Assembly: GCA_937872475.1 (NCBI GenBank)
Contig: CALMSY010000026.1
Span: forward strand, 109,124-173,123
DNA from: 67-14 sp020438345
GTDB taxonomy: Bacteria > Actinomycetota > Thermoleophilia > Solirubrobacterales > 70-9
Direction of reading: 5' to 3'
Length of the DNA stretch: 64,000 bases
Within the stretch, counting starts at the first letter, position 1. The number at the start of each line of letters is the position of its first letter. Positions 8,738-15,999 of the stretch are shown here, in pieces. The notes beneath the pieces were generated by a model. It was not told where the DNA came from. It saw only the letters and a list, made by a program, of their open reading frames with translations, and made no database searches. Both the position numbers and the translations under genes were made by a program.

Positions 8738-9439
8738 TCAGCGATTGCCGAGCGGTCTCTTCCTGGCCATGCCAGGGCGCCGGGGGAGATTCCCGGGCGT
8801 AGCGTCCACTTTCCGGAGCACGTAGAGCCTGCGTTTCCTGCTGCCCGGGAAGGGGATTACTTCAACTTCATTTCGTAGTTCCATAGCCAGTTGCTCGCGA
8901 TTGCATTGGATCTTCTCTTCCTCTTCAGGCTCCGGTTCTCCCTTCCAGGCAACCAGGTGTCCTCCCTCGGCCAGCAGGGGCGAAGCCAGCTCCGCGAGCA
9001 CAGCGAGTGGTGCCACGGCCCGGGCGGTGACCAGATCGTGGGCCTCGCGACCCTCACCACGTGACCAATCCTCGGAACGAGCCTTGACCCCATGGGCGTT
9101 TTCCAGTCTCAGAGCGGAAATCACTCCGTAAATGAAGTCGATCTTGCGGCCCACTGAATCAAGCAGAGTGAAATCGCAGTGAGGGAGATTGACCGCGAGG
9201 GGAATTCCCGGGAACCCGCCGCCTGCTCCGAGGTCGATCGCCCGGGATGCCTGGGAAACTTCCGGACATGCCAGACCGGAGAGGCTGTCGGCCACATGAA
9301 CGAAACGCGCCTCCTCCGGATTGGTGACGGACGAGAGCGAGGTGTGGCTCGTCGCCAGGAGCTCGAGCATCGGTTCGAGCCGGTCGAGTACTTCGGGGTT
9401 GAGCCAGGGCTCCGCTGGTCCGGAGCCTTGCAGGTTCAC
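8738..9439 (-). CDS. rsmG: 16S rRNA (guanine-527-N7)-methyltransferase RsmG
   Basis: RsmG (GidB) transfers a methyl group from S-adenosylmethionine to N7 of G527 in 16S rRNA. The 233-residue protein shows the SAM-binding loop AIDLGAGGGFPGIPLA, followed by LLDSVGRKIDFI and the VTARAVAPL segment typical of the family. The GTG start at 9439 overlaps the khpB stop as GTGA. The C-terminal tail after LYVLRKV is short, basic and not conserved. Loss of this gene gives low-level streptomycin resistance in other bacteria; no disruption is seen here. Confidence 0.95.
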   Translation of the reverse strand: MNLQGSGPAEPWLNPEVLDRLEPMLELLATSHTSLSSVTNPEEARFVHVADSLSGLACPEVSQASRAIDLGAGGGFPGIPLAVNLPHCDFTLLDSVGRKIDFIYGVISALRLENAHGVKARSEDWSRGEGREAHDLVTARAVAPLAVLAELASPLLAEGGHLVAWKGEPEPEEEEKIQCNREQLAMELRNEVEVIPFPGSRKRRLYVLRKVDATPGNLPRRPGMARKRPLGNR

Positions 9440-9915
9440 TCGGTTACAAGCGGGGCAACAACGACGCGGCGGTGCGGGTCGTCACCCGAACTGAAAGTCT
9501 CGACTCCGGGGCGACTCTTCAAGTGCTCGTGAACTATGCGACGCTCGCGGGCGTTCATCGGATCCAGCTCCACTTCGACTCCCGAAGCGATTGACTTTTC
9601 GGCCGCCCGGTCCGCCCGCTCGGAAATCACTTCTTCCCGTCTTGCCCGGTAGCCGGCCGCGTCGAGGACTACCCGCTTGCGTTCCCGAATTCCCTTGAAG
9701 GCTGCCTGAAATGCAAGGAGCTGAAGAGCATCGATGGTCTGCCCACGCCTGCCGATCAACAAACCGTAGTCCTCGTCGCCTTCAACAGTGGCCGTGATGA
9801 CGTCGTCGGTTTCATCGATCTCGACTTCACCGTCAAGATCGAGTTCATCCAGAACCCGCTCGACCAGGAGCCTGACCCTCTCTGCCGGATCGCCCGGCCA
9901 ATTGCTCGCTTCCAT
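9436..9915 (-). CDS. khpB: KhpB/Jag RNA-binding protein (KH plus R3H domains)
   Basis: The protein has 159 residues with a KH domain whose GxxG loop is GRRG (in LLIGRRGQTIDALQ), and a C-terminal R3H domain with RRIVHEHL and GVETFSSGDDPHRRVVV. KhpB binds RNA and in other Gram-positives affects cell elongation and division, often as a partner of KhpA. The N-terminal Jag_N domain found in longer homologues is absent, as in other actinobacterial versions. It lies directly downstream of yidC, the usual position, and overlaps rsmG by four bases. Confidence 0.92.
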   Translation of the reverse strand: MEASNWPGDPAERVRLLVERVLDELDLDGEVEIDETDDVITATVEGDEDYGLLIGRRGQTIDALQLLAFQAAFKGIRERKRVVLDAAGYRARREEVISERADRAAEKSIASGVEVELDPMNARERRIVHEHLKSRPGVETFSSGDDPHRRVVVAPLVTE

Positions 9916-9943
9916 CAGTCGCAGTCTAGAGGGAGGTGGGAAG

Positions 9944-10762
9944 TCAGCGCTTTCGCTTCTTCTTCTTGGGTGGTGGTGGCGGCGCTTTTGTGGCCGCCAT
10001 GGCAGTGGCTCCCTCCGGTGTTGCCATTACCGGCGGGGGAATCACCCGATTCACCACATACTGCTGGCCAATGGTCCAAACGTTGGTTGTGATCCAGTAG
10101 AGGATCAGGCCGGCCGGGAAGGAAAGGATGAACGGAACGAAGATGAACGGAAGCGCCATCATCAGCATGCGCTGGTTTCGATCGGTCGTGGTCGCCATGA
10201 CAAGTCCCGAAACGAGCTGCGTTGCGACATAGATGACGATCAATGCGATCAGGACTCCACCGGTCGCTTTGTCGGTGAGGTCGGGGATGAAGAGGAACGA
10301 CTCGCCGAACGGGTAGAGCGCCTTGATCGCGGGATTCGCGTCAATCTGGGCTGTGGTCAGCTGACTGCATGCGACCGCGGTCTGACCACAGATGTCTTCT
10401 CTCAGGGGGCCGCGGAGAGCCTGGAACAGGGTGATGAACACCGGAAGCTGGGCTAATAGCGGAACGCAGGAGGCAAGCGGATTGATCTTGTTCTCCTGGT
10501 AGAACTTCATCATCTCCTGCGAGAGACGCTGCTTGTCGTTCTTGAACTTCTCCTGAAGCTCCTTCATCTGCGGCTGGAGAGCCTGCAGGGCACGCATGCT
10601 CTTGAGCTGCTTGTAAGTCAGCGGGATCAGGAGTGCCCGCGTGCAGACAGTCAGCAGGATGATCGCCACGCCCCAACTGGTGCCCAGGTCATCGTGGAAG
10701 AAGGCGAGAACCGCGTTGGCAACATCAATGAGTGGTTGAAGGATGTTGGCGGTAAGTATCAA
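9944..10762 (-). CDS. yidC: Membrane protein insertase YidC/Oxa1
   Basis: YidC inserts membrane proteins alone or with SecYEG. The 272-residue protein has about five hydrophobic segments, with the conserved block SWGVAIILLTVCTRALLIPLTYKQLKSM carrying the positively charged Arg in the groove, the cytoplasmic coiled hairpin rich in Lys/Gln/Glu, and INPLASCVPLLAQLPVF. The tail ends in a polybasic KKKKRKR, which in short Gram-positive YidC proteins contacts the ribosome. The large periplasmic P1 domain of proteobacteria is missing, as expected. The ATG overlaps the yidD stop (ATGA). Confidence 0.95.
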   Translation of the reverse strand: MILTANILQPLIDVANAVLAFFHDDLGTSWGVAIILLTVCTRALLIPLTYKQLKSMRALQALQPQMKELQEKFKNDKQRLSQEMMKFYQENKINPLASCVPLLAQLPVFITLFQALRGPLREDICGQTAVACSQLTTAQIDANPAIKALYPFGESFLFIPDLTDKATGGVLIALIVIYVATQLVSGLVMATTTDRNQRMLMMALPFIFVPFILSFPAGLILYWITTNVWTIGQQYVVNRVIPPPVMATPEGATAMAATKAPPPPPKKKKRKR

Positions 10763-11034
10763 CGCGGTTTGGTTTCTCCGTGGTACACGGCCGGATCCAT
10801 GGGACCGACCTTCAAAGTGAACTCATCCCGCACGGGATCGAAACCGCCGTGACTGAAGGGATTGCAGCGCAGGATGCGCCAGCAGGCGAGAACTGTACCC
10901 CTAATGACTCCGAAGCGTTCTACTGCCTCTATGCAATAGGTCGAACAGGATGGTTCGTACTTGCATCTGCGGGGCAGGAGAGGCGAGATCCAACGCTGGT
11001 ACGCCCTCACCGGAGCGAGCACAAACCGTTTCAC
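10759..11034 (-). CDS. yidD: Membrane protein insertion efficiency factor YidD
   Basis: The small YidD protein (91 residues from GTG 11034) carries the signature RAYQRWISPLLPRRCKYEPSC, followed by STYCIEAVERFG and CNPFSHGGFDPV. The three conserved cysteines are present. YidD lies at the inner face of the membrane and assists YidC-dependent insertion. An upstream ATG at 11085 is in frame, but GTG at 11034 gives a four-base GTGA overlap with rnpA, the pattern seen throughout this operon. The parS-like sequence overlaps this start. Confidence 0.92.
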   Translation of the reverse strand: MKRFVLAPVRAYQRWISPLLPRRCKYEPSCSTYCIEAVERFGVIRGTVLACWRILRCNPFSHGGFDPVRDEFTLKVGPMDPAVYHGETKPR

Positions 11035-11041
11035 GTGGAAC
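11028..11041. other. Candidate parS site (ParB binding)
   Basis: GTTTCACGTGGAAC differs at one position from the common parS core GTTTCACGTGAAAC. It lies on the rnpA stop/yidD start overlap, about 3 kb from parB and 2 kb from the likely oriC, which is the normal range for origin-proximal parS. The match is seen directly; ParB binding is inferred. Confidence 0.6.
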
Positions 11042-11420
11042 GCTTCCTGCCCTTCTCCTGAAGAGCCAGAACTTCGGAAACGCATTCTTCGGCCCCGGCC
11101 AGACCATCTTTCTCAATCACTTCACCGATGCCGGCCCGCGCCACCAGCACAAAGTCCTGCTCTGCGGATTCCGGATCTACCTGTGCCCAGAAGGCTTCTT
11201 TCAGAACCCGCTTGACGCGATTTCTCGACACCGCGTCCCCGAGCTTCTTGGAAACACTGACTCCCAGTCGGATATCCGATTCATCATCGGACGACCGCTC
11301 GAATCTGTAAAGCACCAGGTACCGAGTCGCTTTCGACGATCCTTCCCGGTAGGCCCGCTTGAAGTCTCCGCTCCGGGAGAGTCTTCGGCGCCTGGGTGAA
11401 CCAGGGCCGGAACCGCTCAT
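11031..11420 (-). CDS. rnpA: Ribonuclease P protein component
   Basis: RnpA is the basic protein cofactor of RNase P, which trims tRNA 5' leaders. The 129-residue protein has the family core RLGVSVSKKLGDAVSRNRVKRVLKEAF, containing the RNR motif that contacts P RNA, and an N-terminal RLSRSGDFKRAYREG block. Its ATG lies two bases beyond the rpmH stop and its stop overlaps yidD. The C-terminal tail is basic. The RNA subunit gene rnpB is not in the window. Confidence 0.96.
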   Translation of the reverse strand: MSGSGPGSPRRRRLSRSGDFKRAYREGSSKATRYLVLYRFERSSDDESDIRLGVSVSKKLGDAVSRNRVKRVLKEAFWAQVDPESAEQDFVLVARAGIGEVIEKDGLAGAEECVSEVLALQEKGRKRST

Positions 11421-11422
11421 GG

Positions 11423-11557
11423 TCAGACTGCGAGCCGCTTGCGGCCCTTGCGGCGACGTCGCCGGATGACATCCCGGCCACCCTTGGTGCTCATACGGGC
11501 ACGGAAGCCGTGAGTCTTTGCGCGCTTGCGCTTCTTTGGCTGGTAAGTACGCTTCAT
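11423..11557 (-). CDS. rpmH: Ribosomal protein bL34
   Basis: This 44-residue basic protein begins MKRTYQPKKRKRAKTHGFRA and ends RRRKGRKRLAV, the full pattern of bL34, a small protein of the large ribosomal subunit. It opens the leftward operon with rnpA, yidD, yidC, khpB, rsmG and the par genes. It has no clear Shine-Dalgarno, and a TATACT element stands only 11 bases before the ATG, so the message may be leaderless or nearly so. Confidence 0.97.
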   Translation of the reverse strand: MKRTYQPKKRKRAKTHGFRARMSTKGGRDVIRRRRRKGRKRLAV

Positions 11558-11568
11558 TGGAGTCGGGC

Positions 11569-11574
11569 AGTATA
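11569..11574 (-). promoter_or_regulatory. Possible -10 element for rpmH operon
   Basis: On the minus strand TATACT lies 11 bases upstream of the rpmH ATG in the rpmH-dnaA spacer. No good -35 hexamer is seen at 16-18 bases upstream. If used, the transcript would begin within about five bases of the start codon. The rest of the 169-base spacer holds only poor TCCAC-like matches to a DnaA box. Confidence 0.3.
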
Positions 11575-11726
11575 AGGACATTCCCGCTCCTGTGGTGTCT
11601 GACCCATCCGCTATTCGGGCGCGCGCTCCGTCTGCAAGAAAATTTCCACGCGATTTGCGAGAGCGGTGAACGAGGCAGACCCCACCAGCGCTAGGGTCGC
11701 AATCAGTGGACTTGAATCAGTCTTAG

Positions 11727-13142
11727 TTGCGACGCATTTACGTTGCAAAGTTCTCCGATGTCTTGAACGAATCTCCGACTCCAAATGCCCAATCCCGCCC
11801 TGGAAGCCAAAAGTCGCTTCCCGGATCGGCACGTGCAGTCCGCGAGTGGGAAGATATCCAGCCATTTCTGCGCAAGCGCCTGTTTGAATCCGCCTGGCAG
11901 ATGTGGATCTCTCCGATCAAGCCTGCGGCGGTCCGGGGATCAACCCTCTATCTGGAAGCGCCCGACACAATCCGCACCTGGGTCGAGCGCCGCTACAGCC
12001 AGGTAATCGCGGAATCCCTTCAGGAATCTCCCAGCCATCTCACCTCATTCACATTCGAACTCCCACCCCAACCGGAGCCGATCGAAACCCCGACCCGGCA
12101 AGCCGGCCCGAATCCCACCCACGACTTCGATCGATTCGTTATCGGGCCCGGCAATCACCTGGCACATGCTGCCGCTCTCGCGGTAGCCGAAGCCCCTTCC
12201 GAGGCATACAACCCCCTCTTCCTCCACGGTTCCCCCGGTCTCGGGAAAACTCATCTTCTCGGTGCTGTCGCCAACTATCTGTCCACGAACGTCCCTGAAT
12301 TGAATGTCCTCTACACCAACGCGGAATCCTTCACAGCCGAGTTCGTCACCGCCCTGCGCGAACAGGGAACCGACGCTTTCAAACGCCGCTACCGCAACCT
12401 GGACGTTCTGCTCATAGATGACATCCAGTTCATTGCTGGAAAGCCCCGCACCGAAGAAGAGTTCTTCCACACCTTCAATGCTCTTCATGACGCCGGAAGC
12501 CAGATCGTTCTCTCCGCAGACCGCTCCCCGGCGGAAATCTCGACACTCGCGGACCGCCTCAGTGACCGCTTCGAATGGGGACTCACCGTGCCCCTCCAGG
12601 CACCCAATCTCGCTACCCGACTGACCGTTCTCCGTCAACTGGTCCAGGAAGCCGGGCTCGATATCGCCGATCAGGAAGCCCTGACCCTCCTCGCCAGAAG
12701 GGTCCAAACCAATCTCCGTCAGTTGCGCGGAGCACTCACACGCACAATCGCCGAGTCTTCACTCAACTCCTCTCCAATCACTTCAGAGCTGGTAACCAGC
12801 GTTTTCCCCGTTGCCCAACAATCGGCGGCTATCCCCATCACACCCGAGACCATACGATCCACCGTCTCCAGCCACTTCGGGATCGACGAGGCCCTGATCC
12901 AATCTCCTAAGCGTGACCGCAACACCGCGACAGCCCGCCATGTCGCCATCTATCTCACCCGGGAAAACACTCCACTTTCCCTTCCGCAGATCGGCCAGCT
13001 CTACGGAGGTCGTGATCACACGACAGTTCTCAACTCGATAGAGCGGGTCGAAGACTCGATCGGCACCGATCCGGCCATCACCACCGCTGTTGAAATGATT
13101 CGCGCACGAATCCACAGTCCTGTGGAAAGTGACCCGGCGTGA
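11727..13142 (+). CDS. dnaA: Chromosomal replication initiator DnaA
   Basis: DnaA binds oriC boxes and opens the origin using an AAA+ domain. Visible parts are domain I (WEDIQPFLRKRLFESAWQMW), a short linker, the AAA+ domain with Walker A GSPGLGKTHLL and Walker B LLIDDIQFIAG, and domain IV ending in the signature YGGRDHTTVLNSIERV. Start is uncertain: only TTG codons at 11727 and 11763 are in frame before domain I, and neither has a convincing ribosome binding site. The domain II linker is short compared with streptomycete DnaA. It is divergent from rpmH and upstream of dnaN, the standard order. Confidence 0.96.
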   Translation: MRRIYVAKFSDVLNESPTPNAQSRPGSQKSLPGSARAVREWEDIQPFLRKRLFESAWQMWISPIKPAAVRGSTLYLEAPDTIRTWVERRYSQVIAESLQESPSHLTSFTFELPPQPEPIETPTRQAGPNPTHDFDRFVIGPGNHLAHAAALAVAEAPSEAYNPLFLHGSPGLGKTHLLGAVANYLSTNVPELNVLYTNAESFTAEFVTALREQGTDAFKRRYRNLDVLLIDDIQFIAGKPRTEEEFFHTFNALHDAGSQIVLSADRSPAEISTLADRLSDRFEWGLTVPLQAPNLATRLTVLRQLVQEAGLDIADQEALTLLARRVQTNLRQLRGALTRTIAESSLNSSPITSELVTSVFPVAQQSAAIPITPETIRSTVSSHFGIDEALIQSPKRDRNTATARHVAIYLTRENTPLSLPQIGQLYGGRDHTTVLNSIERVEDSIGTDPAITTAVEMIRARIHSPVESDPA

Positions 13143-13282
13143 TTCCGGAAGACGCCGGACGGGTTGCAAGAATCCCATGTTCTCCACATTTGCTTCCCAG
13201 GTTCTCTGGCTTCGCAAAGCCACATCCCATGCTTCTGCGGTTTACTCCACAGAACAGAAACACTTAAACGAGGTAATCGGTT
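13109..13282. other. Probable origin of replication (oriC) with TCCACA motifs
   Basis: The end of dnaA and the 140-base dnaA-dnaN spacer carry repeated TCCACA cores: GAATCCACA near 13109, its inverted copy CTGTGGA near 13120, TTCTCCACA at 13180-13188 and TACTCCACA at 13243-13251. TTCTCCACA is one base from the TTATCCACA DnaA box. The last 50 bases before dnaN are relatively A+T rich, a plausible unwinding element. The neighbourhood (dnaA, dnaN, par genes, outward-pointing transcription) supports an origin. Confidence 0.6.
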
Positions 13283-14395
13283 TTGAAGTTCTCAATCAAG
13301 AACAATGAACTTTCCGGCAAACTCGCTCTGGTCGCCCGCACCATTGCAACCGGTGGTGTAAACCCGGCCCTGAGCGGCATCCTCCTGAAGGCCGAAGAGG
13401 GACGTCTCTCTTTCAGCTCTACCAACGGAAACCTCAGCCTCCGAGTTCCCGTGCATGTCGAAGGTTCGATTCAGGGCGATGGAGAAGTCCTGCTTCCTGG
13501 ACGCCTGTTCGCCGATATTTCAAGGCTTCTTGGCAGCGGCCAGGCCGAGATCGAGTACCTGCAGTCCGAACGGACTGTCCGCATACAGTCCGGGTCCTCC
13601 AATTTCAACCTCCGGACCCTTTCCAGCGAGGATTTTCCTCCTCTCCCCGAAACCGGTGGCGAGACCATCAACCTGGGTCGGGAATCTCTCCTCGAGACAA
13701 TCGACCTTGTAGCAAGAGCCGCATCAAATGACGATATGCGGCCGGTCCTCACTTCGGTCCAGGTGATCACCAGCGGTGATGAACTGACGATGGTCGCGAC
13801 CGATTCCTACCGGCTCGCGGTAAAACAGACACATCTGGCGGAACCGGTTCCCACTGACCTTGACCGCAATATCCCGGCCCTCGCCCTGAAAGAGCTTTCA
13901 CGTTTGCTTTCTGGCACCGATTCCGACTCGGTCCGACTTTCATTTACAGATCGCGTTGTCGTTTTCAACGTGGATGGATCGGTTCTCTCGACCACCACGA
14001 TTGATGGTCAGTTTCCCAAGTACCAGCAGCTGTTTCCGGAGACCTGGCTGCATGACGTGAGGCTTCCACGGACCGAGCTGCTCGAGTCGGTTCGCCGGGT
14101 GAGTCAGATGGCCCAGAAGAACCGGCCGCTCAAGGTTTCGCTTTCTCCTGGTGAATTGACGATCTCGGCAGAGACCCCGGACCTGGGAGACGCCGAAGAG
14201 AAACTCCCGGCCAATTTCGAAGGCGAAGAACTATCCATCGGTTTCAACCACGAGTTCTTCCGCGACGGCCTCGATGCGATCAGGAGTGAAGAGATTCTGC
14301 TTCGACTTATCTCTCCCCTGAGACCCGGCCTCCTCCAACCAGTTGAAGACGAGAGCTTTCGTTATCTGGTCATGCCAATCAGGCTCAACGAGTAA
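13283..14395 (+). CDS. dnaN: DNA polymerase III beta subunit (sliding clamp)
   Basis: The 370-residue protein matches the three-domain beta clamp that tethers DNA polymerase III and organises repair proteins on DNA. The start MKFSIKNNELSGKLALVARTI, the central TDSYRLAVK block and the C-terminal YLVMPIRL end are all family landmarks. The C-terminal MPIRL residues form part of the clamp-partner binding pocket. Start is TTG at 13283, with GAGG about 10 bases upstream. recF follows after three bases, so dnaN and recF are probably co-transcribed. Confidence 0.97.
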   Translation: MKFSIKNNELSGKLALVARTIATGGVNPALSGILLKAEEGRLSFSSTNGNLSLRVPVHVEGSIQGDGEVLLPGRLFADISRLLGSGQAEIEYLQSERTVRIQSGSSNFNLRTLSSEDFPPLPETGGETINLGRESLLETIDLVARAASNDDMRPVLTSVQVITSGDELTMVATDSYRLAVKQTHLAEPVPTDLDRNIPALALKELSRLLSGTDSDSVRLSFTDRVVVFNVDGSVLSTTTIDGQFPKYQQLFPETWLHDVRLPRTELLESVRRVSQMAQKNRPLKVSLSPGELTISAETPDLGDAEEKLPANFEGEELSIGFNHEFFRDGLDAIRSEEILLRLISPLRPGLLQPVEDESFRYLVMPIRLNE

Positions 14396-14398
14396 GAC

Positions 14399-15493
14399 AT
14401 GGTTGTATCCCGGGTGGAAGCGGACCTCTTCAGGTCGCTGACCGGGGTTCGATTCAATCCGCAGGCGGGCCTTACGGTCGTATTTGGCCCCAATGGTGCG
14501 GGCAAGACGAATCTCGTCGAATCGATCTACTTCGGTCTGACCGCCAGGTCATTTCGCACCGCTGACCGTCGTGACCTGATCCCCTTTGGAAGTAGCTACG
14601 CGCGTTGCCGCGTGACTATTTCAGGGGGCGGAGTGGACCACACCTTCATGTCGTCGGTCTCCAGGTCAGAAGGAAGCCGGTTCACGATGGACGGGGCCAG
14701 TATCGACCAGTCTGACGCGATGGCCCACCGACCGATGGTCACGGTCTTCTCACCCGACCGGCTCGAGCTGATCAAGGGCCCCCCGGCTGGAAGACGGGCA
14801 CACATCGACAGCTTTGTCGCCGCCAGATGGCCGTCACGTGGCGGACTCCGCAAGGCATTCGGGCGAGCCCTGGCACAGAGAAACGCACTGCTTTCGAGGA
14901 TCTCCAGTGGCCAAGCCAAATCATCTGATCTGTCCACGTGGAATCGCCAATTCGCTCAAGCCGGTGCTGCGCTTTCTGCCAGCCGTGAAGAAGCCGTGGA
15001 GGAACTGGCGCCTGGTTGGCTCGAAGCTTCCAGGGATCTGGGTCTGGAAGGGTCGGCAGGGATCAGCTACCGACCGGGATCGTCGACTTCCCCGGGAGTG
15101 ATCGAGGCCGGGCTGGAAGAACGCATCGCAAATGATCTGCGGCTGGGTCGCAGCACTTGGGGCCCGCATCACGATGAGATCCGGATTGAACTGGACGGAA
15201 GACAGTTGCGCAGGTTCGGCTCCCAGGGGCAGCAGCGCCTCGGTCTTCTCTCGCTGCTGTTCGCCGAGCGCTCGACTCTCCTTGCGGCGGGTACGTCGCC
15301 CCCCCTGATGCTTCTCGACGACGTTCTGAGCGAGCTCGACGAGGAAAGACGTGGCCGACTGGTGGAGAGACTCCTTTTGGGAGGTCAGAGCGTGATCACC
15401 GCAGCCGAGGGTGAGCTCATTCCCGATCACCCCGGAATCGAACGGGTTCCGATCACCGGGCTCGTCGTTGAGGTTGAAGAGGCGGAGTCCTAG
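14399..15493 (+). CDS. recF: DNA replication and repair protein RecF
   Basis: RecF is an SMC-like ATPase that loads RecA at single-strand gaps with RecO and RecR. The 364-residue protein has Walker A FGPNGAGKTNLVE, the signature region GSQGQQRLGLLSLLFAE and Walker B LMLLDDVLSELDEERR. ATG at 14399 follows the dnaN stop by three bases. The C-terminal segment ends in a short acidic tail. dciA begins three bases after the stop. Confidence 0.96.
   Translation: MVVSRVEADLFRSLTGVRFNPQAGLTVVFGPNGAGKTNLVESIYFGLTARSFRTADRRDLIPFGSSYARCRVTISGGGVDHTFMSSVSRSEGSRFTMDGASIDQSDAMAHRPMVTVFSPDRLELIKGPPAGRRAHIDSFVAARWPSRGGLRKAFGRALAQRNALLSRISSGQAKSSDLSTWNRQFAQAGAALSASREEAVEELAPGWLEASRDLGLEGSAGISYRPGSSTSPGVIEAGLEERIANDLRLGRSTWGPHHDEIRIELDGRQLRRFGSQGQQRLGLLSLLFAERSTLLAAGTSPPLMLLDDVLSELDEERRGRLVERLLLGGQSVITAAEGELIPDHPGIERVPITGLVVEVEEAES
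14931..14944. other. Weak parS-like palindrome inside recF
   Basis: TGTCCACGTGGAAT shares the CACGTGGAA core with the stronger parS-like site at 11028-11041, and nearly forms the palindrome TTCCACGTGGAA. It has about five differences from the common parS consensus, so it is only a candidate second site. Confidence 0.25.
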
Positions 15494-15496
15494 GTC

Positions 15497-15805
15497 ATGC
15501 GCGACGCAAGAGGCAGAAGTCCCGATCCCAGAAGCCTGGGGCAAGCAATTTCCGACTTTCGAACGGACATTTCACCTGCCTCCCGGGTGGCGTCTGTTCA
15601 GGCGGTCTGGAACGAGGTCGTCGGCGAACGAATCAGCGCGGTGACCGAGGTCATCGAGGAGCGTGAGGGCACGGTTCTAATTGAATGCAAGAGCTCCGTC
15701 TGGGCCCAGGAACTGGAGATGATGGCCCCCAGAATTATTGCCCGACTCGACGGGGCCATGGCCGGCTCGGGCCCGGAAAAGCTCCGATTTCGCTCAAGCA
15801 ACTGA
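15497..15805 (+). CDS. DciA-type DUF721 protein (helicase loader/operator)
   Basis: This 102-residue protein has the DUF721 core: SLGQAISDF, then VQAVWNEVVGERISAVTEV, and WAQELEMMAPRIIARL. DciA proteins bind the replicative helicase DnaB and help place it at the origin in bacteria that lack DnaC or DnaI. The position between recF and gyrB is the usual one in actinobacteria. The protein consists of the DUF721 fold only, with no extra C-terminal domain. ATG at 15497 lies three bases past recF. Confidence 0.85.
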   Translation: MRDARGRSPDPRSLGQAISDFRTDISPASRVASVQAVWNEVVGERISAVTEVIEEREGTVLIECKSSVWAQELEMMAPRIIARLDGAMAGSGPEKLRFRSSN

Positions 15806-15899
15806 ACCAGAACCCGAACAGATCGGAAACAACTCAGCAAAAATAGGCGATTTGCAGGGATTTTCTGGCTCAGGCAAACGGGATTATCCGAACGCGACT

Positions 15900-15908
15900 G
15901 GTATTATG
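15900..15908 (+). promoter_or_regulatory. Possible extended -10 promoter for gyrBA
   Basis: TGGTATTAT in the 194-base dciA-gyrB spacer fits an extended -10 element (TGn plus TATTAT), about 90 bases upstream of gyrB. No clear -35 hexamer is present. The remaining spacer shows no other signal except a GGAAAGG ribosome binding site before the gyrB TTG. Confidence 0.35.
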
Positions 15909-15999
15909 GACACCTGACTCGCGGTACCGCAAGGGCTCCACTCTTCCTCCGAGAGCCGGTTTCGCGGTGGCCGCCGAAAAGTTTTTGGAAAGGTAGTAA

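Noticed and set aside
11558..11726. rpmH-dnaA spacer as the oriC
   Set aside because: It contains only poor TCCAC-like matches, while better clustered motifs lie in the dnaA-dnaN spacer.
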